DNA from: Pedobacter sp. WC2423 | GTDB lineage: Bacteria; Bacteroidota; Bacteroidia; Sphingobacteriales; Sphingobacteriaceae | Direction: 5' to 3' | NCBI RefSeq assembly: GCF_040822065.1 | Contig: NZ_CP162005.1 | Span: 310,001 to 374,000 of the forward strand | Length of the DNA stretch: 64,000 nucleotides | In this document: positions 18,333 to 25,961 of the stretch, in pieces | How the letters are laid out: every line of letters starts with the position of its first letter | Position numbering within the stretch: position 1 is the stretch's first letter | Notes under the pieces: generated by a model | Told to the model about the DNA's origin: nothing | The model's input: the letters and a program-made list of their open reading frames with translations, nothing else | Databases searched by the model: none | Program-made: the position numbers and the translations under genes

Positions 18333-19337
18333 TTAATCAATTAAACCCATACTGAACTCATCATAAGGCGCGCCGGTATCCGTACCTAAAGGCACAATGC
18401 TTTCCAGTTGTGATAGATCTGCCTGAGTTAATACAATAGTTGTTGCCGCCATGTTTTGCTCCAGGTACTTCCGGCGTTTCGTTCCAGGGATCGGCACAAT
18501 GCCTTTGCTCATGATCCAGGCCAAAGCCAGCTGCGAAGAAGTAACATTTTTGGTTGCGGCCATTACTTCGATAGCTTTCACCAATTCAATATTCTTGTCG
18601 AACTGTACGCCCTGGAAACGCGGGATTGCCCTGCGGAAATCATGCTCAGGCAGGTCGCCGATACTTTTGATCTGTCCGGATAAGAATCCGCGGCCCAGCG
18701 GTGAGTAAGCTACAAAACCAATACCCAGTTCCTTTAAGGTTGCCAAAACCCCACGTTCTTCCACCGTTCGCTCGAACAAAGAATACTCGCTTTGTACGGC
18801 AGTGACCGGATGTACGGCATGCGCCCGCTTAACCGTTTCAGACGAAACTTCCGACAACCCGATATAACCCACTTTACCTTCCTGAACCAGCTCAGCCATC
18901 GCCTCAACTGTTTCCTCGATCGGCGTATTTTTATCCAGACGGTGCAGGTAATACAGATCAATGTAATCCGTATTCAGGTTTTTGAGCGAACGCTCCACAG
19001 CTTTCTTCACATAATCTTTTTTACCATTGATGGCCCAGGTTACCTTATTGTTATCATCGATCTCCCAGCCAAACTTGCTTGCCAAAATATACTGATCACG
19101 TTTACCACTGATCGCTTTAGCGATCAGCTGCTCATTCTTCAGCGGTCCGTACAGATCGGCAGTATCTAAAAAATTACCTCCTGACTCAAGCGAACGCTGG
19201 ATCGTTGCGATGGCTTCCTGCTCATCCGCAGGACCATACATATGTGCCTCTTCAAAACCCGTCATCCCCATACAACCCAGACCGATCAAAGGCACAACCA
19301 AACCCTGGCTGCCCAATGCTATTTGTTTTATTTCCAT
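18333..19337 (-). CDS. Aldo/keto reductase
   Basis: The 334-aa enzyme is a cytoplasmic NAD(P)H-dependent oxidoreductase of the aldo/keto reductase superfamily. The catalytic tetrad is complete: D58 and Y63 in LDTADLYG, K88 in ASKFGW and H132 in YYLHRLD. The cofactor-binding end is seen in SPLGRGFLSG and IPGTKRRKYLEQN. It looks closest to the YakC/AKR13 type (MGMTGFEEAHMYGP). The substrate cannot be read from the sequence. It is the first gene of a two-gene operon with the AraC regulator. Confidence 0.93.
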   Translation of the reverse strand: MEIKQIALGSQGLVVPLIGLGCMGMTGFEEAHMYGPADEQEAIATIQRSLESGGNFLDTADLYGPLKNEQLIAKAISGKRDQYILASKFGWEIDDNNKVTWAINGKKDYVKKAVERSLKNLNTDYIDLYYLHRLDKNTPIEETVEAMAELVQEGKVGYIGLSEVSSETVKRAHAVHPVTAVQSEYSLFERTVEERGVLATLKELGIGFVAYSPLGRGFLSGQIKSIGDLPEHDFRRAIPRFQGVQFDKNIELVKAIEVMAATKNVTSSQLALAWIMSKGIVPIPGTKRRKYLEQNMAATTIVLTQADLSQLESIVPLGTDTGAPYDEFSMGLID

Positions 19338-19707
19338 GATTCAAAGGTCGGTAAGCCAAATCGCGCGCATGTATGCAAACCCCTGAAGCCTGTAAGCAAA
19401 TCAATGATTTATGATACAGCCTGTTTTTGTTCAAGTTGTTCATCTTTTGCTAACAGCGCTGCCTTTCGTTTTTTTTGCAGTATAAAACCGGATATTAGTT
19501 TTAGGTTTAATTTCATGCCCGGAAAACCCTGTCTTATATACAGAAAAATAATTTAAAGTAAAAAGACGAAAACACCTTAAATAATCAGGTATTTCTATCT
19601 CGTTACAATTCAATATTTTAAAATAATTTAGCCGTTCTCAATAGCAATAGGGCGTAAACTGAAAAGCCATAAAAGAGTAGGTATTTTAATCTAAATCAAC
19701 CATTACA
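19338..19707 (+). other. Intergenic region between divergent genes
   Basis: This 370-base AT-rich stretch separates the aldo/keto reductase and the 213-aa unknown gene. I see no convincing gene in it; short frames on both strands lack recognisable features. The part next to the plus-strand gene holds the 33-bp element described separately. Promoters for both directions must lie here, but I could not pick them with confidence. Confidence 0.5.
19651..19683 (+). promoter_or_regulatory. 33-bp upstream element, copy 1
   Basis: The 33 bases match the stretch at 23210-23242 at 28 positions without a gap. Shared blocks include GAAAAGCC and AGAGTAGGTA. The element ends 24 bases before the start codon of the 213-aa gene. 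It could be promoter DNA, an operator for the nearby NarL-type regulator, or part of the 5' untranslated RNA. Confidence 0.6.
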
Positions 19708-20349
19708 ATGGGCCAATTTGCCTCCATTATTTCCCTGACCAGGAAAGAAATTCTGACTTTAACTGAAACGCATATAACGGACATTCCAACCGCTACTCAG
19801 GATCTGAATTTGATTACGACCTCTCTCACTCCACGTACTAAAGTTTCGGTTCCTCCTCCGTTTGCTGAGTCAGATTTGCCTGATTCCACACTTTCAAAGA
19901 CTATTAGTAAAGCAATTAATTCAGCTTATCTGGAATCAGAATATTTATTTAAAGCTGTTTTTCCCTCCGTTGAATTACCACCAGGAAATACTGATTTTGG
20001 TGTTGTGCTTAATTATACGCCTGTAATGGGAGATTTTAAAAGCCTGACCAATCAACTTTCTCTGTTTTTGACGAATAGTAATTTACAACCACTGCTTGCC
20101 GGGGAACTTGCCAAACAATTACAGCCACAAGTAATGGCAAGCGGAAATACACCATCTGCAACTTTTGGCAGGGTGGCAACCCCTAATTTAACGATTGCTG
20201 ATCCGCGGATTACCGTAGAATATTTATTTTGGGTAGCAGCTTTTGGCATATTCCGCACTGGGACAATCAATGCAGCCGGTGTACCTGGTTATGCTGTGGT
20301 TTACAGTTGTAGTGCTGCCAATGGAAAACTGCAAAGTATTATGAAATAA
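19708..20349 (+). CDS. Hypothetical protein (213 aa), first gene of a two-component cassette
   Basis: I do not recognise this protein. It has no signal peptide and no clear membrane span. The middle is rich in Leu, Ser and Pro (VPPPF near residue 47), and the C-terminal third is hydrophobic (VEYLFWVAAFGIF near 171-183). It carries the 33-bp upstream element that also precedes the 544-aa gene at 23270. The next gene starts 28 bases later on the same strand, so it is probably cotranscribed with the small CxxxC protein, the membrane protein and the two-component pair. No function can be given. Confidence 0.75.
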   Translation: MGQFASIISLTRKEILTLTETHITDIPTATQDLNLITTSLTPRTKVSVPPPFAESDLPDSTLSKTISKAINSAYLESEYLFKAVFPSVELPPGNTDFGVVLNYTPVMGDFKSLTNQLSLFLTNSNLQPLLAGELAKQLQPQVMASGNTPSATFGRVATPNLTIADPRITVEYLFWVAAFGIFRTGTINAAGVPGYAVVYSCSAANGKLQSIMK

Positions 20350-20377
20350 CATCCTATTAATATAAAATAAAGAAATC

Positions 20378-20911
20378 ATGGAAAACTCTGATCATATTCA
20401 ATCTGTACAAATAACACCTAACAGTATACTAGCTGAAACTCCACCAACCATTCCTTTGAGTGTTGCCATTGAAAGAGCTACGTCCTGGAGAAAGATGATT
20501 ACCTCATTACCTGAGGAATCTAAATTACCACAGGCAATTCCGGCTTGCGATTCTGTTGGCCCGTTAATACCATCTCAATTAATTTTCAGAGCAATCAATA
20601 TTAATATGAGAGATATAGATTTGCTGAAACAAGAACATCCGGATGCAAGTTCAGTGAGGCTGTATATGAGTATACCTGATCCTGATTTTCCATTTCAAAT
20701 CTGTGGGATGCTGGTTCCGGTGGATGCGCAGAACAATGACATGCTTACCAGATCCAGTGCTGCTAATATATCTAAGGAAGAAATGTTAAAAAACAAAGCA
20801 TATTCCACCGTGTATGATTTCACTCAGCCTTGTCCAACTTTATGTAACACGATGAGTCCGCTATTTGACAGTTTTAATAGTGTTGAGCCTTATTTGCGAT
20901 ATAAAAAATAA
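20378..20911 (+). CDS. Hypothetical protein (177 aa) with C-terminal CPTLC motif
   Basis: The protein lacks a signal peptide and membrane spans. Visible features are an IERATSWRKMI segment (~31-41), a PDASSVRLYMSIPD segment (~88-101), MLVPVD (111-116) and a C-terminal YDFTQPCPTLCN with C152 and C156. I have the impression, from memory only, that proteins with this same series of motifs (SWR, VR.Y, LVPVD, YDF..PCP..C) recur in Bacteroidetes beside small kinases; no function is known to me. The gene's stop overlaps the start of the membrane protein by one base, so the two are translationally coupled. Confidence 0.8.
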   Translation: MENSDHIQSVQITPNSILAETPPTIPLSVAIERATSWRKMITSLPEESKLPQAIPACDSVGPLIPSQLIFRAININMRDIDLLKQEHPDASSVRLYMSIPDPDFPFQICGMLVPVDAQNNDMLTRSSAANISKEEMLKNKAYSTVYDFTQPCPTLCNTMSPLFDSFNSVEPYLRYKK

Positions 20912-21567
20912 TGGCAATTCCAGTCAGTTTGATCTATACAGGAATAATTGTTCCTGTAAGTGTTTTAATTCCTATTGGTATGGCTGCTTCCAAAAGAAAG
21001 GATGCTGACAGGCCATTAAAAATAATCTGGTATTATTTATTACTGGATTGTGTCGTCAATGTATTGGCTGTGCTGCTTGCAAATCACAAGATTAACAATC
21101 TTCCGGTTTTGCATGTTTTCACTATACTTGAATTTGTATTGATGAGCTATTTTTATCTGTCTGTTTTGAAGGAGGAAACAGCTGTCAGGATTATTAAATA
21201 TCTGCTGATTCTTTTTCCGGTATTCTGTATTGTAAACTTCTTGTTTTTCCAAAGTATCTATCAATTTAATACCTATGCCAGACCGGTTGAAGCATTAATT
21301 ATAATGGGCTGTAGTCTTGCTTATTTTGCGCAGAGCAATGATGCAGAAACCAGGTGGTCACTAAATCCGGTAAACTGGATTAATACTGGAATACTATTAT
21401 ACTTTTCGGGTGCCTTGTTTATTTTCTCTTTCTCCAATTTAACTGTAAACGAGATGACTGAAAAGTATTATGCGATCAATGTTTTAATGTGGAATATCCA
21501 TGCCACACTTTTACTCATAATGTATCTTTTAATTGCCTTTGGCTTTAGTAAATGCAGCAAACAATAG
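20911..21567 (+). CDS. Seven-helix integral membrane protein of unknown function
   Basis: The 218-aa protein is almost entirely membrane: about seven hydrophobic spans lie near residues 4-24, 36-57, 66-87, 93-113, 125-142, 158-178 and 189-213. There is no enzyme motif. Its start overlaps the stop of the 177-aa gene by one base, and its last 16 bases overlap the histidine kinase gene. Such coupling argues that membrane protein and kinase are made in step. Because the kinase has only one span and no sensor domain, this protein may be the sensory subunit; that is inference. Confidence 0.85.
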   Translation: MAIPVSLIYTGIIVPVSVLIPIGMAASKRKDADRPLKIIWYYLLLDCVVNVLAVLLANHKINNLPVLHVFTILEFVLMSYFYLSVLKEETAVRIIKYLLILFPVFCIVNFLFFQSIYQFNTYARPVEALIIMGCSLAYFAQSNDAETRWSLNPVNWINTGILLYFSGALFIFSFSNLTVNEMTEKYYAINVLMWNIHATLLLIMYLLIAFGFSKCSKQ

Positions 21568-22352
21568 GGGATAATATTTTTCTGTTAATCATTTTGTGCA
21601 CCGGTGGTATTTCTCTGCTGGTGGTCTCATTTGTGATTTTATTTATAAATAATCAGAAAAAATTACTCAAGAACAGACAGCAGATTCATGAGGCAGAAAT
21701 GAGTTATCAAAAAGAATTGATGCGGGTGGTATTACAATCACAAGAGGAAGAAAGAAAGCGTATCGGTCAGGATTTACATGATGATGTTGGCGGTTCTTTG
21801 TCAAATTTACGCATGTTAATTAACCGGGAGGATCTTGCTGAAAAACAAGGGGTTGGAGCTATAATGGCTGCTCATAAACTGTTAATTGATAAAATTATAC
21901 AGGATGTACGTAACATATCGCATAATTTATCACCTCCTGCTTTAGCATTATTTGGTTTTACGGTAGCGCTGGAAGAATTACTTGATAGCATAAATGATGA
22001 AGATGGTTCATTGATAAACATTATTAATGCTGCAGAGGCTATTACAGATAAATTACCATACGATATGGCATTAGCCTTAATCAGGGTATTACAAGAGCTT
22101 ATTTCCAATACGGTTAAGCATGGGAGTGCAAAACGGATAGAGATATCCATTTTCATGGAAAATGGTTTATTAGCTATCCAATACAGGGATGAAGGAATAG
22201 GGTATGATCCTGGGGATCAGAAGAACAGAAAAGGAATGGGGATGCAAAATATAGAAAGCAGGTTAAATATGATCGATGCGACTTATACGGTGAAAACTGC
22301 TCCGGGAGCTGGATTCTCTATGTTTATCGTGTTGAACAGTTTATTAGTTTAG
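21552..22352 (+). CDS. NarL-type sensor histidine kinase (HisKA_3), minimal
   Basis: The 266-aa kinase has one N-terminal membrane span (~9-31), a short coiled linker, a HisKA_3 dimerisation domain with phospho-His H76 in ERKRIGQDLHDDVGGSLSN, and a HATPase_c domain. The ATPase part has an N box QELISNTVKHG (~171-181), DEGIGYDPG and KGMGMQNIESRL. There is no periplasmic or PAS sensor domain. It overlaps the 7-TM gene by 16 bases and is followed 7 bases later by its response regulator. It should phosphorylate that regulator in response to a signal sensed elsewhere, perhaps by the 7-TM protein. Confidence 0.93.
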   Translation: MQQTIGDNIFLLIILCTGGISLLVVSFVILFINNQKKLLKNRQQIHEAEMSYQKELMRVVLQSQEEERKRIGQDLHDDVGGSLSNLRMLINREDLAEKQGVGAIMAAHKLLIDKIIQDVRNISHNLSPPALALFGFTVALEELLDSINDEDGSLINIINAAEAITDKLPYDMALALIRVLQELISNTVKHGSAKRIEISIFMENGLLAIQYRDEGIGYDPGDQKNRKGMGMQNIESRLNMIDATYTVKTAPGAGFSMFIVLNSLLV

Positions 22353-22359
22353 ATTTTAA

Positions 22360-23034
22360 ATGATGTCAGACAAAATACGGATTGCCGTTGTTGATGACCA
22401 GCACTTATTTCGGGAAGGGCTGGTTAATCTTTTAAGTAGTAAAGTTGATTACCAGCTGGTGGCCCAGGCTGAAAATGGGAAGGTTTTTTTAGAACAGCTT
22501 GGCGGGCTGGAAAGTCTTCCTGATGTGGCATTGATTGATATGAATATGCCCGAAATGAACGGGGTTGAACTGAATGCAGTTTTGCATAAAGATTATCCTT
22601 CGATAAAAGTGATCATACTTTCTGTGCATGGTGAAGAGCGTTATCTAAGTAAAATGATAGAGGCCGGAGCCTGCTGTTATCTGATCAAGAATTGTGAAAC
22701 CAGCGAATTGTTTTCGGCTATTCATAATACCTATCACGTTGGCTTTCATTTTAATATTGAAACTTTAAATGCGATGCGCAACGCGGCCAGATACCGCAAG
22801 CAGGGTTTGAAAAGTGTAAGCAGTATACCCATCAATCTTTCGGAGCGGGAAACTACCATCTTAAAGATGATCTGTGATGAACTGACCAATGTTGAAATCT
22901 CTGAAAAACTGTTTCTCAGCAGTCGTACTGTTGACGGACACCGGACAAACCTGTTAATAAAAACAGGTTGTAAAAACACAGCCGGCTTAGTCATCTTTGC
23001 CATCAAGTATGGCATCTTCGAAGTCAAATTTTAA
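22360..23034 (+). CDS. NarL/FixJ-family response regulator
   Basis: The 224-aa protein has a receiver domain (acidic D12/D13, phospho-acceptor D60, S88, K110) and a LuxR-type helix-turn-helix (~158-224, with LSERETTILKMICDELTN and SSRTVDGHRTNLL). It is the natural partner of the upstream kinase. The target is unknown, but the two genes with the shared 33-bp element (19708 and 23270) flank this operon and are the obvious candidates. Starts at 22360 and 22363 are both possible. Confidence 0.94.
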   Translation: MMSDKIRIAVVDDQHLFREGLVNLLSSKVDYQLVAQAENGKVFLEQLGGLESLPDVALIDMNMPEMNGVELNAVLHKDYPSIKVIILSVHGEERYLSKMIEAGACCYLIKNCETSELFSAIHNTYHVGFHFNIETLNAMRNAARYRKQGLKSVSSIPINLSERETTILKMICDELTNVEISEKLFLSSRTVDGHRTNLLIKTGCKNTAGLVIFAIKYGIFEVKF

Positions 23035-23062
23035 TAGAAAACCTCTTTATTCTTTTTCCTGA

Positions 23063-23111
23063 AACATGCAGACCAGGTGTTTTTACCTGGTCTGCATGTT
23101 AAAAACACCTG
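23063..23111 (+). terminator. Perfect 16-bp hairpin with overlapping alternative hairpin
   Basis: AACATGCAGACCAGGT (23063-23078) and ACCTGGTCTGCATGTT (23085-23100) form a perfect 16-bp stem with a GTTTTT loop. A second pairing, CAGGTGTTTTTA (23074-23085) with TAAAAACACCTG (23100-23111), is also perfect over 12 bp and cannot exist together with the first. The first hairpin is likely to end transcription of the two-component operon, although no T run follows it; the overlap also resembles an attenuator. Confidence 0.6.
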
Positions 23112-23163
23112 TTTACCAAGCCGGGATATTCAACGCGGAAAAAAGCTTTTATTCTGCCTTTAC

Positions 23164-23194
23164 TTTGACATGTCAAACGATTAAAGCGCTTTAA
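23164..23194. promoter_or_regulatory. Two perfect 14-bp palindromes upstream of the 544-aa gene
   Basis: TTTGACATGTCAAA (23164-23177) and TTAAAGCGCTTTAA (23181-23194) are both perfect palindromes, 3 bases apart and 76-106 bases before the start codon. Such sites suit dimeric DNA-binding proteins, for example the LuxR-type regulator encoded just upstream. Neither palindrome is present before the 213-aa gene. Confidence 0.5.
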
Positions 23195-23209
23195 TTTAAA
23201 GCTGACAAA

Positions 23210-23242
23210 GGCAGAAACCGAAAAGCCTTAACAGAGTAGGTA
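23210..23242 (+). promoter_or_regulatory. 33-bp upstream element, copy 2
   Basis: This is the second copy of the element at 19651-19683, 28 of 33 bases identical. It ends 27 bases before the start codon of the 544-aa gene, nearly the same spacing as for copy 1. Confidence 0.6.
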
Positions 23243-23269
23243 AAATTCAACCCTCAAAACACTACGACC

Positions 23270-24904
23270 ATGAATACCGAATTAACCGTCGAATCAGAAG
23301 CATCAGAAATTATCGATGCGCTGAAAGAGCAAGCATCAACACTTTTGTCATCTGTATTAAAAGAGCCACTAACAGATTTTGGCGTAACCGCTTTAGGAAA
23401 CTTCCCATACTATTACCTCAATCCTAATAACCTGGAGTTCAATGCGACTACTTATGGTTGGATCAGTGCTGGTTTAACCGCTGGTGCAAATCCTGTAACG
23501 CTTGATGAGCCATTTACTAATCTTTTTATTGAAGCATTATCCAGCGTAAAATATATGCTGTCAAGTGCAGATCAGGCATCACTTAACGCAGCACAAAAAA
23601 AAGCGACTAATCAGCAAATGGCGCTCTTAAATCTTTGGACATCAATCTATGGTCCGGTAGTGGCCACGGGGAAACAACAGCCAATAGATATTATTATGAG
23701 TACTATTGCAACGACCTGGGCAACACCTGCCACTGATCTTTATACGATTCAAAGAAGTAAAAACTTAGCTAAATTATTAAACAATACACCAGCAAGTGGT
23801 CAGCCTGTATTACCAATTTTTGCAAATTACCTGAATGCACTGGGCAGCAGTATCTCTTTGCAAAATGCAACAACAATGAACACTGGATATTTGTACACAG
23901 CACTGGGTAATGTACAGAGTGCTGATGCCGACAACGGTGGAATGTTATTAGATGATAGTGCGACTGTTTATCATCCTGCTTATGCAGTAAGCACGCCATT
24001 GCCTGATATCATTAATGGTTTAAGCGCAACCAGTAATAAGGTTGAACTAAACATGACCGTTACCCGGTCAAGTGAAAGTGAGGTGAAAATAAGTATTGAA
24101 GGTGGGGCAAGTTTTGAAATTCCTATCCTTTCTTTTCTCACTTTATCTGTAGACGGGAGTGCAAGTTATTTTTCAGATACGATTGCAACCGCTTCGAATG
24201 CGATTAGTGTGAGCATGACTTTTACGGGTGTTACGCTGGTTAATTATGGCCCTACTGCATTTAGTATGGCAACCGGATTAAACTGGTCATGGATGAAACC
24301 GATCACTGATGCGATCAGAAATGGTTCTAAAGATATTTCAGGTTTTGTATTTTCTCCAAAACCAAACATTGATTTTTCCGAAGATGGTCCTTTCGGCTTT
24401 TTAACAGGCGTTGCGATCAGTAATTATCCTTCTGTTGTGATCACTGTGCAAAGTGATTCTTATAATAGTATTGAAAAAACTATTGAACAAACAGTTTCTT
24501 TAGGAATTTCATTCCTGGGTATACCTCTAGGTGGCGGGTCGGAGTCTACTTATTCGCATACCGCAAGTTCAAGCAGTTCATCTTCAACAGTGACCATTAC
24601 ATTGAATCCTCCTGCTGATATGGTTGCTGGTACAAATGAAAGTTCAAGAGGATGGGTTCTTGGTTCAGAAACCAGTTTTCCTGGTGCTGTTCAAAGTAAT
24701 TTTCAAATTGCCAGTGGATTGGGATACCCGGCTTATCAGCTTTATCAGGATAACACGGGAACTACTTATTGCAGTGCTAAGAAACAAAAAAGCCATGCAA
24801 CCGGTGCTGCGTTTGTGAAAGCTTGTCTTAAAGCACATCCAGGAACAAGTTGCAATGGTAAACCATGGCTGAGCAATAGTCAAACTGGTACAATCTGGCC
24901 TTAA
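23270..24904 (+). CDS. Hypothetical protein (544 aa), beta-rich, Ser/Thr-rich, regulated with the two-component cassette
   Basis: I do not recognise this protein. It has no signal peptide. The first half (~1-255) looks mainly helical. The second half (~260-450) has alternating, Ser/Thr-rich strands, two of them around SVDGSASYFSDT and SISFLG-like segments, and a run of seven serines near 434-440. The C-terminal end has three cysteines (C501, C519, C528) in a short basic segment. Long amphipathic Ser/Thr-rich strands are seen in beta-pore-forming proteins, but this is only a resemblance. The gene has its own regulatory region with two palindromes and the 33-bp element, and ends in a strong terminator. 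Confidence 0.8.
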   Translation: MNTELTVESEASEIIDALKEQASTLLSSVLKEPLTDFGVTALGNFPYYYLNPNNLEFNATTYGWISAGLTAGANPVTLDEPFTNLFIEALSSVKYMLSSADQASLNAAQKKATNQQMALLNLWTSIYGPVVATGKQQPIDIIMSTIATTWATPATDLYTIQRSKNLAKLLNNTPASGQPVLPIFANYLNALGSSISLQNATTMNTGYLYTALGNVQSADADNGGMLLDDSATVYHPAYAVSTPLPDIINGLSATSNKVELNMTVTRSSESEVKISIEGGASFEIPILSFLTLSVDGSASYFSDTIATASNAISVSMTFTGVTLVNYGPTAFSMATGLNWSWMKPITDAIRNGSKDISGFVFSPKPNIDFSEDGPFGFLTGVAISNYPSVVITVQSDSYNSIEKTIEQTVSLGISFLGIPLGGGSESTYSHTASSSSSSSTVTITLNPPADMVAGTNESSRGWVLGSETSFPGAVQSNFQIASGLGYPAYQLYQDNTGTTYCSAKKQKSHATGAAFVKACLKAHPGTSCNGKPWLSNSQTGTIWP

Positions 24905-24926
24905 AATTTAAAATAGCGTTTCTCTT

Positions 24927-24958
24927 ATAGCTGCCTCTTTCCGGGGCGGCTATTTTTT
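24927..24958 (+). terminator. Rho-independent terminator of the 544-aa gene
   Basis: A 9-bp stem (ATAGCTGCC at 24927-24935 with GGCGGCTAT at 24945-24953, one G-U pair) is followed directly by a run of T. It overlaps the stop codon end of the convergent esterase gene. Confidence 0.8.
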
Positions 24959-25708
24959 ATAAATCCGGTCTGCCAGACTTAAATGTTGTTTTTTGATTTC
25001 ACGCAGTACGATTTCTGCAATTTTACGGGCACCCATTTCGTTGAAATGGGTATTATCTGTTTTTCCTTCCGGATAATTGGGATTTTCACCAGCTTTTAAC
25101 TGATTAAAGAGCATTTTTGAGTTTTCCGGGCCCAGTTCCTGAAACAATGCCCGGCTTTCTTTGTCCAGATCAATTAATTGTACTTGTTGTTCTTGCGCAA
25201 CCTCGCGTACCAGTGCTGAATAAATGAGGTGTGTTTCTTCAATTTGACCGGTGGCATTAAATTTACGGCGTGATACAGGAGTAATTAATATCGGAACCGC
25301 ATTTTTCGTCCTTGTTTCTTTGATAAATAACCGCAGGTTGTTTTGGTAATCAGCTTCAGGAGTGTAGCTGGATTTTGCCTTTGATTCATCATTATGCCCA
25401 AATTGAATAAATACATAATCGTCTGCTTTTAACTGATCGGAAATCTGTTTCCATAAACCTTCAGTAATAAAGGTTTTAGTGCTTCTGCCATTTTTGGCTA
25501 TATTTTTTATGATAACTGTAGAATCAAAGAATAGGGCAAAAGGCATACCCCAGCCAGTTTCGGGATAAGCCCTGATGTTTTTATCAGACATAGTTGAATC
25601 TCCTGCAAGATAAACGGTTATGTTTTTAGCAGGCCAATAGAAAGACATCAGCAGGATTAAAGGAGTTATGGCGAGAAGGTAAATTAAAGGCAGTGCTAAT
25701 CTTTTCAT
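24950..25708 (-). CDS. SGNH-family esterase, rhamnogalacturonan acetylesterase type
   Basis: The 252-aa enzyme has an N-terminal signal or anchor (~4-22). It shows the SGNH blocks: nucleophile S38 in LAGDSTMS, the Gly in NIAKNGRST, the Asn in FGHND, and the D218/H221 pair in DNTHFNEMGA. This arrangement fits carbohydrate esterase family 12, which removes acetyl groups from rhamnogalacturonan or related pectic and xylan chains. It probably works in the periplasm. It reads in the same direction as the TPR regulator 253 bases upstream and may be expressed separately. The true substrate cannot be read. Confidence 0.85.
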   Translation of the reverse strand: MKRLALPLIYLLAITPLILLMSFYWPAKNITVYLAGDSTMSDKNIRAYPETGWGMPFALFFDSTVIIKNIAKNGRSTKTFITEGLWKQISDQLKADDYVFIQFGHNDESKAKSSYTPEADYQNNLRLFIKETRTKNAVPILITPVSRRKFNATGQIEETHLIYSALVREVAQEQQVQLIDLDKESRALFQELGPENSKMLFNQLKAGENPNYPEGKTDNTHFNEMGARKIAEIVLREIKKQHLSLADRIYKK

Positions 25709-25961
25709 ATAATTTATGCTTTTGGATATTTGGTCTTAAAGATTTGAAATTACGATTAGAAGGAGTTAATGGCAAAAATGGAGGTATTAAAATTGCGCAA
25801 TCGTTGCCAAAAGGATTTATTTAAAAGTTATTGCTCAGATAACCCTATACCGGTTGCTATTTTTCTGTAATATCCCTTTTGTTTCTATTTGATCAGGATT
25901 AAAATACCGGTTATAAGTATTATACCAGCCAGACTGCAAAATTCTTAGCATTGGGGATCCT

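Noticed and set aside
19242..19556. 104-aa plus-strand frame overlapping the aldo/keto reductase start
   Set aside because: Most of it is antisense to a well-supported gene or in AT-rich intergenic DNA, and the residues show no family features.
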